Shown here: positions 25,331 through 33,403 of the stretch, in pieces
Layout: every line of letters starts with the position of its first letter
Numbering within the stretch: position 1 is the stretch's first letter
Assembly: GCA_021833665.1 (NCBI GenBank)
Contig: JAKBES010000007.1
Coordinates: 1-40,591, forward strand
Source of the DNA: Acidobacteriota bacterium
GTDB taxonomy: Bacteria; Acidobacteriota; UBA4820; DSQY01
DNA length: 40,591 bases
Reading direction: 5' to 3'
The notes under the pieces: model-generated
Told to the model about the DNA's origin: nothing
Seen by the model: the letters and a program-made list of their open reading frames with translations, nothing else
Databases searched by the model: none
Translations under genes and position numbers: made by a program

Positions 25331-25809
25331 GGGGACTGGCCGTTTATCCAGGATCCTTCGATCCCATCACCAACGGCCACCTGGACCTGATCCGCCGGGG
25401 AACCCAACTCTGCGACAAGCTCATCGTCGCGGTCCTGCGAAACACGGAGAAGTCGTATCTCTTCTCCGTGGAGGAGCGGCTCACGCTGCTTCGGGAAAGC
25501 GTGGCGGACATACCAGGCGTTGAGGTGGACGCCTTCGACGGGCTCCTCGTGGAGTTCGCCCGAAGGCGCGGCGCCGACCGTATTCTCCGCGGCATCCGCG
25601 CCCTATCGGATTTCGAGTACGAGTTCCAGATGGCCCTCATGAACCGGCGCCTCGCTCCAAACGTGGAAACACTCTTCCTCATGCCCCGCGAGGAATTCAC
25701 CTTTCTGTCCTCCCGGCTGGTCCGGGAGGTGGCACGGCTGGGCGGCCCCGTGGACGGCCTTGTGCCTCCGCCCGTGGCCCTCCGCATCAAGGAGAAATTG
25801 CGCCCGTGA
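25327..25809 (+). CDS. coaD: Phosphopantetheine adenylyltransferase
   Basis: This 160-residue nucleotidyltransferase converts 4'-phosphopantetheine and ATP to dephospho-CoA, the penultimate step of CoA synthesis. It has the catalytic PGSFDPITNGHLDLI (TxGH) motif, RGIRALSDFEYEFQMALMN and the C-terminal FLSSRLVREVA (ISSTxVRE-like) motif. Length is exactly family-typical. The ATG overlaps the ACP stop and its own stop overlaps the aminotransferase GTG, so all three genes are translationally coupled. Confidence 0.97.
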   Translation: MRGLAVYPGSFDPITNGHLDLIRRGTQLCDKLIVAVLRNTEKSYLFSVEERLTLLRESVADIPGVEVDAFDGLLVEFARRRGADRILRGIRALSDFEYEFQMALMNRRLAPNVETLFLMPREEFTFLSSRLVREVARLGGPVDGLVPPPVALRIKEKLRP

Positions 25810-26978
25810 TCGCACCCAGGATGAACCGCATCGAGCGGTCAACGCTGTTGGATCTCATCGCCCTCGGCCAGCGCATGCGCCGCGAAGGCGTGGATTTCGT
25901 GGACCTCGGGCCCGGCCAGCCCGATTTCCCCGTGCCGGACGTGATTCTGGAGGCCACCGCCCGCGCCCTCCGGGAAGGGCACACCTACTACAGCCCCGTC
26001 ATGGGTATTCCCGAGCTTCGGGAGTCCGTGGCCCGCCGCTACAACGAGCGGTACGGCGCGCGCTACACGGCCGACAACGTCATGATCACGGCGGGGGCCA
26101 AGGGCGCCCTCTACCACATTATCGGGTCGCACCTGGAGACGGGAGGCGAGGTCATCGTGCCCGCGCCCTATTACGTCTCCACGCCTCAGATCGTGAAGCT
26201 GTGGGGAGGCACGCCGAGATTTCTGCCCTGCAGGATGGACAACGGCTTCCTGCCCGATCCGGAGGAGCTCAAGGCCATGATCGGGCCCGCCACGCAGGGC
26301 ATCGTCCTCAACTCGCCCTGCAACCCCACGGGGGCGGTCATCTCGAAGGCTCTGTTGACCTCCCTGTTCAACGTGGCCGCTTCGCGAGGCCTCTTCGTCA
26401 TCATGGACGAATGCTACGACCGGTACGTGTATGGGGACACCGCCTATGCCACCGTCCCCCATGTGCATCCCGAGGCCCTGGAACCCTTCTTCATTGCGGG
26501 GTCCTTCTCCAAGACGTTTTCCATGACGGGGTACCGGCTGGGCTACGCCATCGGACCCGTGCAGGACGTGGCCGCCGCGGGCAAGATCCAGTCCCACTCC
26601 ATGAACGGGGTGACGACCTTCGCCCAGTTCGGGGGCCTGGCCGCCCTCCAGCACGAGGAGGACATCTTCGGTCCCATCCTCGGCCTCTTCGCCCAAAGGC
26701 GTAAGGCCATGCTTGACGAACTCGCCCGCATCCCCGGACTCGCCTTTCGGGAACCGGATGGAGCCTTCTATGTGTTCCCCGAAGCCAGGGCCATGATGGA
26801 GAGGGTGGGAGCCGGCACCAGCGAAGAGCTGGCGGCGAGGCTTCTGAAAGAGGCGGGCGTGATGGTCATCCCCGGAGGCGCCCTGGGGGCGGAAGGGTTT
26901 TTGCGTGTGTCCTTCGCCGTGTCCGAAGAGCAGATCCGGGAGGCGGCGCGCAGGATGAAGGCATTCGTGGGGCAGTAG
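25806..26978 (+). CDS. PLP-dependent class I/II aminotransferase (aspartate aminotransferase-like)
   Basis: This 390-residue fold-type I enzyme uses PLP. Features are DLGPGQPDFPVP at the substrate entry, the YYSPVMGIPELRESVA segment, NSPCNPTGAV, MDECYDRYVY (Asp and Tyr contacting PLP) and GSFSKTFSMTGYRLGY with the Schiff-base Lys. The C-terminal RVSFAVSEEQI holds the substrate carboxylate-binding Arg. It belongs to the AspC-gamma/AspB-like group; the exact substrate cannot be fixed. The GTG start overlaps coaD. Asp or Glu transamination could feed pantothenate precursors, but this is only context. Confidence 0.92.
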   Translation: MIAPRMNRIERSTLLDLIALGQRMRREGVDFVDLGPGQPDFPVPDVILEATARALREGHTYYSPVMGIPELRESVARRYNERYGARYTADNVMITAGAKGALYHIIGSHLETGGEVIVPAPYYVSTPQIVKLWGGTPRFLPCRMDNGFLPDPEELKAMIGPATQGIVLNSPCNPTGAVISKALLTSLFNVAASRGLFVIMDECYDRYVYGDTAYATVPHVHPEALEPFFIAGSFSKTFSMTGYRLGYAIGPVQDVAAAGKIQSHSMNGVTTFAQFGGLAALQHEEDIFGPILGLFAQRRKAMLDELARIPGLAFREPDGAFYVFPEARAMMERVGAGTSEELAARLLKEAGVMVIPGGALGAEGFLRVSFAVSEEQIREAARRMKAFVGQ

Positions 26979-26982
26979 AGGG

Positions 26983-27049
26983 AAGTGAAAAGTAAAAAGT
27001 GAAAAGTGAAAGGAGCCCGCTCCCCGCTTCCTGCTCCCCGCTCCCTCTT
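26983..27049. repeat. Low-complexity intergenic repeat (AGTGAAA and CCGCTCCC units)
   Basis: The whole gap between the aminotransferase and truA is repetitive. A purine part holds three copies of AGTGAAA plus an AGTAAAA variant, and a pyrimidine part holds CCCGCTCCCCGCTTCC and TGCTCCCCGCTCCC units. Read in the truA direction it gives GGAG-CGGG-CTCC followed by T-rich sequence, so it might also aid termination. Similar two-part repeats occur between genes in many bacterial genomes (from memory). Confidence 0.7.
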
Positions 27050-27964
27050 CTACAACGGAAACTCCGGTCCTTCCGGGAACTCTCCGAAGGCATCCTTCGG
27101 TTCCATGGCCTTGGGATACTCCACGCGCCAGAGGGCCAAGCCCTGAGCAGGAAGCGCTGGAATCTGAGGGCCGTCCATGGCGCCCGAGAGGGCGCGCCGA
27201 ACATGGGCTTCTCCCATGCGGCCACCGCCCACCGCCACCAGAAGTCCTGCGATGCAGCGCACCATGCGGTGGAGGAACGAGGGGCCGCCCACGTGAAGCA
27301 CGAGGAGGGGCCCCCGGTGCTCCCAGCGGCATTCGGCCACGGTTCGCAGGGTGTTCTTCTCTCGCCCGTCGGCGGTGGTGAAGGGGGAAAAATCGTGTTC
27401 TCCCAGAACAAGCCGCGCCGAAGCGTCCATGTCAGGCAGGCTCAGAGGTCCGTGCCACTGCCAGACAAAGGGCGTGAGGGCGGGGGGAACGACGGATCCC
27501 GTGTAAAGGTGATACCGGTACGCCTTCCCGTTGGAGGAATAGCGGGCGTGGAAGTCGGAGGGCGCCCAGGCCGCGCGGTAGACGCGGACGTCCGGGGGCA
27601 GGTTGGCGTTGAGTCCCTTGAGCAGGGCGGGGAGGGGACGGTCCAGCGCCGTGTCGGCGTGGGCCGTGAACCGCAAGGCGTGGACGCCCGAGTCGGTGCG
27701 GGAGCACCCCACCACCTTGGGGCCGCGGTGGCCGATTTTGCGCAGGGCATCGTCCACGAGTCCTTGAACGGTCGTTCCGCGCGCCTGGACCTGCCAGCCC
27801 CGATACGACGTGCCGAGGAAGGCCAGGTCGATTCTGAGTCGCCTGAGCCCCTGGCGGGGTCCGTCGTTGCCGTGTTCCTCGGATCGGTAGGGGCGAGGTA
27901 GGGCGGGTCTGGTCCCGCCGTGCCGGACGGCAGAGCGCCCGGATGGCTCAGGGTGCCTTTTCAA
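27050..27964 (-). CDS. truA: tRNA pseudouridine synthase A
   Basis: This enzyme isomerises uridines 38-40 in the tRNA anticodon arm. The catalytic Asp lies in GCSRTDSGVHA. Other TruA landmarks are IDLAFLGTSYRGWQVQ, SSNGKAYRYHLY, GEHDFSPFTT and GPSFLHRMVRCIAG. The 304 residues include about 40 N-terminal residues rich in Arg and Pro that are not normal for TruA (usually 245-270). The only start codon found before the conserved region is TTG at 27964, inside the cheY-like gene, with GGGGA upstream; an unusual start nearer the fold is possible. The 17-base overlap suggests co-translation with the regulator. Confidence 0.92.
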   Translation of the reverse strand: MKRHPEPSGRSAVRHGGTRPALPRPYRSEEHGNDGPRQGLRRLRIDLAFLGTSYRGWQVQARGTTVQGLVDDALRKIGHRGPKVVGCSRTDSGVHALRFTAHADTALDRPLPALLKGLNANLPPDVRVYRAAWAPSDFHARYSSNGKAYRYHLYTGSVVPPALTPFVWQWHGPLSLPDMDASARLVLGEHDFSPFTTADGREKNTLRTVAECRWEHRGPLLVLHVGGPSFLHRMVRCIAGLLVAVGGGRMGEAHVRRALSGAMDGPQIPALPAQGLALWRVEYPKAMEPKDAFGEFPEGPEFPL

Positions 27965-28328
27965 TGACGTCCCCGATGACCTTCAGCAGGTGCGAGGACT
28001 GGATGGGCTTGGAGATGTAGGCGTTGGCGCCCAGTGCAAGGCCCCGGTCCCGGTCCTCCTGGGCCCCCTCGGTGGTGATGATGATGATGGGCAGGTCCCG
28101 TGTTTTGGCGTTCTGACGGACGAGGGACACGAGTTTGAGCCCGTCCATGACGGGCATGTTGATGTCCGTCAGGATCATGTCCACCTCTTCCGTTTGAAGC
28201 TTCTTGAGGGCGTCCACTCCGTCCACCGCCTCCACGATCTTGCATCCCTTGAACCGCTTGAGGGAGAAAGAGATGAGCTGGCGCATGGTGGGCGAATCTT
28301 CGACAACGAGAAACCGCAAGCCTTCCAT
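27948..28328 (-). CDS. CheY-like single-domain response regulator
   Basis: This 126-residue receiver has its acidic pair at 10-11 (VVEDSPTMRQL), phospho-acceptor Asp55 (ILTDINMPVMDG), Thr85/86 (IITTEG) and Lys107 (ISKPI). The SPTMRQL and TTEG segments are typical of chemotaxis CheY proteins. It follows the coiled-coil/GAF gene by 14 bases with a GGAGGGGG ribosome site and lies downstream of cheR/cheB. It may act as a motor or type IV pilus switch effector or as a phosphate sink; the output cannot be told. Confidence 0.92.
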   Translation of the reverse strand: MEGLRFLVVEDSPTMRQLISFSLKRFKGCKIVEAVDGVDALKKLQTEEVDMILTDINMPVMDGLKLVSLVRQNAKTRDLPIIIITTEGAQEDRDRGLALGANAYISKPIQSSHLLKVIGDVIEKAP

Positions 28329-28342
28329 GGTGTTCCCCCTCC

Positions 28343-29179
28343 CTATCCCTTCTGCGGCGGCGCGGTCAACAGGTCGAGGAAGCCTTGGATGGTGGTGAGG
28401 CGGCGCTCGGACTGTGAGTAGAGCTTGCTGGAGAAGATGGCCGTGGCGGCGTGGGCGGCCAGGAGGGAGAAGAGCTCGTAGTCCACGGCCGTGAAGGCGT
28501 CCTTCTGTACGAGCAACTTGTTGATGCTGATGACGCCGATGACGTTCTCTTTGATCTTCAGCGGAATGGCCGCCAGAGGGTGGAGGAAGTCCACCGCGTA
28601 TCCCGCGCCGGCCTGATTGATGTAGTAGGGCTCACCGGTCTTGGAGACCGTGCCCAAGATGCCTTCCCCGATGCGAACCGTGGGGAGAGGCTTAGCGGCG
28701 TCGTGCCCTTCCTGCGCGATGGTTCCCAGCTCGTTGGTCTTCTCGTCCAGCAGCATGATGGCGAACACCTCGGCGCCGATGAGGTTGATGATGATCTCCA
28801 TCACGATGTGGACCACTTCCTGGAAATCCAGGGTGGAGTGCAGCTGGTAGGATGCCACGTAGAGGTTGGCCAGATTGTTGTTCTGGTCTTCGATCTCCAC
28901 GTAGCGCTGGGCGAAATCCTTGTTTTCCTCTTCCACCCGTTGATAGGCGGCTTCCACCTCGCGCTTCTCCAGGTCCAACTGCTCAAGGCGCTTCTTGAGA
29001 AGCTCGATCTCCTGCCGAAGCAGCCCGTCGGTCTCGCCGGAGCGGGGCCTGAGGGCCGCCACTTCGTAACGGAGGCGCTCGTTCTCCTTCAGGAGATCCT
29101 GGATGAAGTCCTTCTGCTTGGACAGCATCTGAAGGAATTCCTGGCTTTTGCTGAAGATGTCGCTGTGGTCTTCGACCAT
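28343..29179 (-). CDS. Coiled-coil GAF domain protein
   Basis: This 278-residue soluble protein has a long coiled coil (about 10-115, with LLKKRLEQLDLEKREVEAAYQRVEEE) followed by a GAF domain (about 118-270) containing IMLLDEKTNELGTIA, GEGILGTVSKTGEPYYI and HPLAAIPLKIKENVIGVI. There is no catalytic or DNA-binding domain. GAF domains bind small ligands or act in protein contacts. The start used is MVEDHSD, because the promoter's predicted start point (near 29194) lies downstream of the track's ATG at 29200 and GGGAG lies six bases before this ATG. It forms a unit with the CheY-like gene beside the chemotaxis genes. Confidence 0.88.
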   Translation of the reverse strand: MVEDHSDIFSKSQEFLQMLSKQKDFIQDLLKENERLRYEVAALRPRSGETDGLLRQEIELLKKRLEQLDLEKREVEAAYQRVEEENKDFAQRYVEIEDQNNNLANLYVASYQLHSTLDFQEVVHIVMEIIINLIGAEVFAIMLLDEKTNELGTIAQEGHDAAKPLPTVRIGEGILGTVSKTGEPYYINQAGAGYAVDFLHPLAAIPLKIKENVIGVISINKLLVQKDAFTAVDYELFSLLAAHAATAIFSSKLYSQSERRLTTIQGFLDLLTAPPQKG

Positions 29180-29200
29180 GTCGCGCTCCCACTCTGCCAT

Positions 29201-29228
29201 ATCATACCACGCCCGAACGCGAATGCAA
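29201..29228 (-). promoter_or_regulatory. Sigma-70-type promoter for the GAF-CheY unit
   Basis: On the minus strand TTGCAT, a 16-base spacer and TATGAT lie between cheB and the GAF gene. The predicted leader is about 15 bases and carries the ribosome site. Confidence 0.55.
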
Positions 29229-29255
29229 CGGCGCCGGCGCCCCTCCGGCCGGCCC

Positions 29256-30329
29256 CTAACCGTTCTCCGAGGTGCCCGTATCCAGGAGGCCGTGATGGTT
29301 CACGAGGTCCGTGAGGCCCTGGATGTCCAACACGTGCCTGGCGACGCCGGCTTTGATGACCTCGCGGGGCATGCCGAAGATGACGGCCGATTCCTCCGAC
29401 TCGGCCGCCACGATGCCGCCCGCCGCCGCGATGGCCACGGCCCCCTCCTTGCCGTCGTCACCCATGCCCGTGAGGACGATGGCCAGGGACGCACTGCCGT
29501 ACACCTTGGCCACGCTTTGAAAAAGGTAATTTGCGGAGGGGGCGAAGCGGTCCTCCTTGAGCCGGTCACTCACCACGGCCCGCGGTCGGCCGTCGGCGGT
29601 GGCGATACGAAGTTGTTTGCCCCCGGGAGCGATGTAGGCGTGTCGCGGGAACAAGGCTTCCCCGTCGGCGGCCTCCTTGACGACCCGGTGGGCGAGGGTG
29701 GAGAGGCGCTCCGCGAAGAGCCGGGTGAATACCGGGGGCATGTGCTGGCAGATGACGATGGGTGAGACGAGGGCGGGCGAAAGGCCCGTCAAAAGCTGCT
29801 GGATGGCCGGGGGGCCGCCCGTGGAGGCGGCGATGGCCACCACCTCGGCGGTGCGCTCGCCGTGAGCCCGGGGCAGGGCCACGGGAGTGGGGATAAGGGG
29901 CGCTTGGGCCACCCGTTGCCGGATGTGGTCGAACTTGAGCTGGGGGATGGAGAGGATCTTGGAGAGCAGTTCCTCCTCGATGAGCTTGAGCTGGGGAGAG
30001 GCGGTCCTGGACGGCTTCACGACGAAATCCACGGCGCCCAAGTCGAGGGCCTTGAAAACGGACCGGTTGGATTCGCGAGAGGAGACGACCAGGACGGGGA
30101 GCGGACGGTTGACCATGAGCCAGCGCAGGACCGCGAACCCATCCATTCTGGGCATTTCCAGATCCAGCGTAATGACGTCGGGGTTGAGCTGGAGGATCTT
30201 GCGGATGGCGTCTTCCCCGTCGAAAGCCGTCCCCACCACGTCAATGCGCTCCGAAGACCGGAGGATCTCGGAGATGACCTTGCGGTTGAAAGATGAGTCG
30301 TCCACCACGAGAACGCGTATCTTGCTCAT
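29256..30329 (-). CDS. cheB: Chemotaxis protein-glutamate methylesterase CheB
   Basis: This 357-residue two-domain enzyme removes methyl groups from, and deamidates, chemoreceptors. The N-terminal receiver has Asp10/Asp11 and Asp56 (VITLDLEMPRMDG), with Lys104 in VVKPS. The C-terminal esterase has the catalytic triad Ser168 (AASTGGP), His195 (CQHMPPVFT) and Asp290 or 291 (TGMGDDGKEG). It overlaps the cheR stop by four bases. Its phosphodonor CheA is not in the window. Confidence 0.96.
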   Translation of the reverse strand: MSKIRVLVVDDSSFNRKVISEILRSSERIDVVGTAFDGEDAIRKILQLNPDVITLDLEMPRMDGFAVLRWLMVNRPLPVLVVSSRESNRSVFKALDLGAVDFVVKPSRTASPQLKLIEEELLSKILSIPQLKFDHIRQRVAQAPLIPTPVALPRAHGERTAEVVAIAASTGGPPAIQQLLTGLSPALVSPIVICQHMPPVFTRLFAERLSTLAHRVVKEAADGEALFPRHAYIAPGGKQLRIATADGRPRAVVSDRLKEDRFAPSANYLFQSVAKVYGSASLAIVLTGMGDDGKEGAVAIAAAGGIVAAESEESAVIFGMPREVIKAGVARHVLDIQGLTDLVNHHGLLDTGTSENG

Positions 30330-31183
30330 GGCCCCTCCTTGACGTAAACGAGGTCGCCCGGAAGGTGGATGAGTTTGAAGGTGTCCGTGACGGAGATGAG
30401 GCTTTCGGAGTGGCCCAGAAGCAGGTAGCCCGGGGCTCTGAGCTTCTCGTGGAACTTTTCCATGACCTTGACTTTGGCTTCCATGTCAAAATAGATGATC
30501 ACGTTGCGGCAGAAAATGACATCGAACGCCGGCAGGAGGCCGTACCTGCCTGGGTCGAAGAGGTTGAATCTCGAAAAGTTCACGCATTTTTGGATGGAGG
30601 GGGCGACGCGGAAGCGCCCAGGTTCTTCCTCCGTGAACCAGCGTGCTTTGAAGGCTTCGTCCACGGCCCGGAAGGAGCTCTCCGTGTAGAGGCCCGACTT
30701 GGCCTTCGCCAGGACTCGCGAGTTGATGTCCGTGGCGTAGATCTCCAGGGCCCCTTCGGGATAGCGGCCCGTTTCCCTTGCCAGGATGGCGATGCTGTAA
30801 GGCTCCTCCCCGCTGGAACAGCCCGCGCTCCAGACCCGTATCCTGCTTCGCCCGCTCCGTTCCCAGAGGGCGGGGAGGATGTCGTTCTGGAAGCACCGAA
30901 GCTGCTTGATCTCCCTCATGAAGTAGGTCTCGTTGGTGGTGATGACCGTCACGAGGTGATCCCATTCCTGGGTCCTGTCCGGGTCGTATCGGATGTAGTT
31001 CAAGTAATCCCTGGGGCTCACGCCTCCGAGGGCCGACATGCGCGATTCCAGCCTCCGCTCCAGGAAAAACTGGGAGCCCGGCCCGAAGGAGAGGCCCGTC
31101 TCGTCATGAATCAGGACACAGAAGCGCCTGTAGAGATCGTCGTCCAGCAGGGGCCTCTGGGGCCCATCGTTGATGTTCCACAT
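30326..31183 (-). CDS. cheR: Chemotaxis protein methyltransferase CheR
   Basis: This 285-residue enzyme methylates receptor glutamates using S-adenosylmethionine. The N-terminal helical subdomain (FCVLIHDETGLSF, RRLESRM) is followed by the SAM-binding fold: TNETYFMRE, VWSAGCSSGEEPYSIA, ATDINSRVLAKA and FDVIFCRNVIIYF. No TPR tail is present. It is preceded by the HEAT-repeat gene (nine bases apart) and overlaps cheB, as in compact chemosensory operons. Confidence 0.96.
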   Translation of the reverse strand: MWNINDGPQRPLLDDDLYRRFCVLIHDETGLSFGPGSQFFLERRLESRMSALGGVSPRDYLNYIRYDPDRTQEWDHLVTVITTNETYFMREIKQLRCFQNDILPALWERSGRSRIRVWSAGCSSGEEPYSIAILARETGRYPEGALEIYATDINSRVLAKAKSGLYTESSFRAVDEAFKARWFTEEEPGRFRVAPSIQKCVNFSRFNLFDPGRYGLLPAFDVIFCRNVIIYFDMEAKVKVMEKFHEKLRAPGYLLLGHSESLISVTDTFKLIHLPGDLVYVKEGP

Positions 31184-31192
31184 GGCCGAACT

Positions 31193-33403
31193 TTAAAGAT
31201 TCTCCAGGTGCTTGAGGATTTCGATAAGGATGAGCTTGGTCTGGAAGTCCACCGATTGAGCCTCGTTCTCGATGAGGCGGGCGTGTTCCCTTCCCAGAGA
31301 CGTGAAAAAGGCAAAGGTGGCGTCCTTCAGGGCCGGGTCCGTCAGATAGTTGAGCATGCGCGGTACGGCTTCGATGGCCTTGAGGGCGATGAGCGCGTGG
31401 ATGACGGTCTGGCGCACGAGGGTGTCCTGGTCCCGTTCGAGCTCTTTCAGGAGGATCGGGATAAACCGGCGGTCCTGGGAGGCTCCCATGAGCTCGATGG
31501 CCGTGGATCGGATCTCCCATCGGTGTTCCTGCACGGCGTCCGTGAGGGCCTTCACGGCATCGGGGCGCCCCGATTTGGCCAGAGCCCCCAGGGCCGCCTG
31601 GCGGACCTCAAGCGGGCTGGAGGCTTGGGTGGCGAGGGCGAGGACCGCCTTGAAGAGGCTTCCGCAGCCCACCTCGGCGAGGCCCCGGAGGGAGCCGAGC
31701 CGGACGGGCAGCTCGTCCTCCTCGAGGGCTTTGAGCAGGGACCGGCTGATGGACGGATCGGTGCTCTGGGAAAGGAAGAAGGCCGTCTCCGCCCGGACCC
31801 AGACGTCGGGGTCCGAGAGCGACGTGATGAGGATTTCCGGTTGGCGCGCCAGCAGCTCGCGCCCCAGGGCCGAAATGACGGCCCGGCGAACCCGGGCAGC
31901 CGTGTCTCCCAGCATGGGCAAAAGGTCCTGGAAGGTGCGGGCGCCCCCTCCCTGGGCGATGATCCGCACCACGGCCTGCCGGACCACGGGTGACGGGTCC
32001 TGGAGTCCGGGGACGAGCAGGGCCGCGTCGCCGTTTCGGCCCTCCGCCAGGAGGGCGTAGGCCGCGCAGCGCACCGTCTCTTCATCGTCGGAGACCATGG
32101 TCTCTCCCGAGATGGCGAGCCGGGCCCGGTGCTCGGGATGTTTCCGGGCGAGGTTGCGCGCGGCCCTCAGGGCCACGTCGTGGAACGTCATGTCGGGCTC
32201 TCGCAGGACGCCCACGAGTTTCTGGAGGCAGCGGGGATCGTCCACCTCCCCCAGCGCGGCGATGGCTTCCATCCGGATCTGGACGTCGTCTTCGTACGAC
32301 TGGTTCAGAAGAGGCACCACGGCGTCGGGGCCGCCGGCGGCGGCGAGGAGGCGGATAAGGAGGAGGCGCTGGTCCTGGGCCGGCGAAGCGTTGAGGCGCG
32401 CGATGAGGGTGCGTGCTGCCGCCCGGCCGAAGGCCAGAGCCGCGTTGAAGGCGTCTCGCTGGAGGTAGGGGCTCGCCAGCTCGGCGAGGACCTTGTCGAG
32501 CAGCGATAGGTCCGCCAGGGCCCCGGCTACCAGAATCATGCCGCGGCGCTCGGTCACTTTAGCTTCTCCCCAAGCCGTTTCGAGGCGGGACAGGACCTCC
32601 ATGGGGAAGTGAAGCTGGATCTGACGCGCCACTTCCCGGTGATGGCGGGGCAACAGGGCTTCGGGGATGTTGGCGTTGTAGATCTGTCCCAGGGCCTCCA
32701 TCACGGCGAGGAGGGGCGAACCGGGGTCGGCGGCCCGCTGGAGGAGGAAGGAGACGGTATGAAGATCGCCCATCCTCCCGAAGGACTTGAGGACGGCCCT
32801 GCGGTACTTGGGATGCTCGTACAGCTCGATGAGCTTGGACGTGGCGGCGGGACCGCCGATGCCGCTGAGGGCTTCGATGAGATGGAACCAGACCCAATCG
32901 TCCTGGCGTTGGAAAAGGTCGACGAGAACGGGCAGGTTGCCCGCGTCCTTCAGGCGCCCGAGGCTGGTGATGGCCGCGGAGACGACGTTGATGTTGTCGT
33001 GGCTCAGGTAGTAGATGAGGTGAGGGGCGGAATTTCGGCTCGGCACCTCGCCCAACAAGGAAATGAGAGCGAGTTTTACGTCCGTGTCTTCCTCCACCAG
33101 GTGGTCGTAGACGTGGGGAAGAACCGAAGGGCCCGCCTTGACGAGAGATTCGTAGGCCGAATTGCGCTTGCCTGCGTTTTCGGGGTCATAGAGCGCCTGG
33201 ATGAGGGTCGGCATGACGGCCTCGGTGGGAAGGGCCAGGACCGTCTCCACGGCTGCCTTCCGGACCCGCCAGTTGGGGTCACCCAGGAGGGTGTCCAGCC
33301 ACGGGAGGGCCGTCGCCGCCGTCTCGTCCGCCAGGGCGATGGCGGCCCTTCGGCGCGTCTCCACGTCCGGAGAGGCGATCTCTCGGGCGAACTCCGTGTT
33401 CAT
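31193..33403 (-). CDS. HEAT-repeat protein in chemosensory operon
   Basis: This 736-residue protein is built almost entirely of HEAT/armadillo-like repeats of about 30-37 residues (for example RVRKAAVETVLALP, VRRAVISALGRE, VRLGSLRGLAEVG, VRQAALGALAKSG). There is no signal peptide, membrane helix or catalytic motif. Such solenoids are scaffolds for protein interaction, and from memory HEAT proteins recur in chemosensory clusters of deltaproteobacteria. Its ATG overlaps the zinc-ribbon gene stop (ATGA) and cheR follows, so it likely bridges signalling partners. The exact repeat count needs a profile search. Confidence 0.92.
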   Translation of the reverse strand: MNTEFAREIASPDVETRRRAAIALADETAATALPWLDTLLGDPNWRVRKAAVETVLALPTEAVMPTLIQALYDPENAGKRNSAYESLVKAGPSVLPHVYDHLVEEDTDVKLALISLLGEVPSRNSAPHLIYYLSHDNINVVSAAITSLGRLKDAGNLPVLVDLFQRQDDWVWFHLIEALSGIGGPAATSKLIELYEHPKYRRAVLKSFGRMGDLHTVSFLLQRAADPGSPLLAVMEALGQIYNANIPEALLPRHHREVARQIQLHFPMEVLSRLETAWGEAKVTERRGMILVAGALADLSLLDKVLAELASPYLQRDAFNAALAFGRAAARTLIARLNASPAQDQRLLLIRLLAAAGGPDAVVPLLNQSYEDDVQIRMEAIAALGEVDDPRCLQKLVGVLREPDMTFHDVALRAARNLARKHPEHRARLAISGETMVSDDEETVRCAAYALLAEGRNGDAALLVPGLQDPSPVVRQAVVRIIAQGGGARTFQDLLPMLGDTAARVRRAVISALGRELLARQPEILITSLSDPDVWVRAETAFFLSQSTDPSISRSLLKALEEDELPVRLGSLRGLAEVGCGSLFKAVLALATQASSPLEVRQAALGALAKSGRPDAVKALTDAVQEHRWEIRSTAIELMGASQDRRFIPILLKELERDQDTLVRQTVIHALIALKAIEAVPRMLNYLTDPALKDATFAFFTSLGREHARLIENEAQSVDFQTKLILIEILKHLENL

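Noticed and set aside
29180-29200. ATG at 29200 as start of the GAF protein
   Set aside because: It lies upstream of the predicted transcription start and lacks a ribosome site; ATG 29179 fits both.
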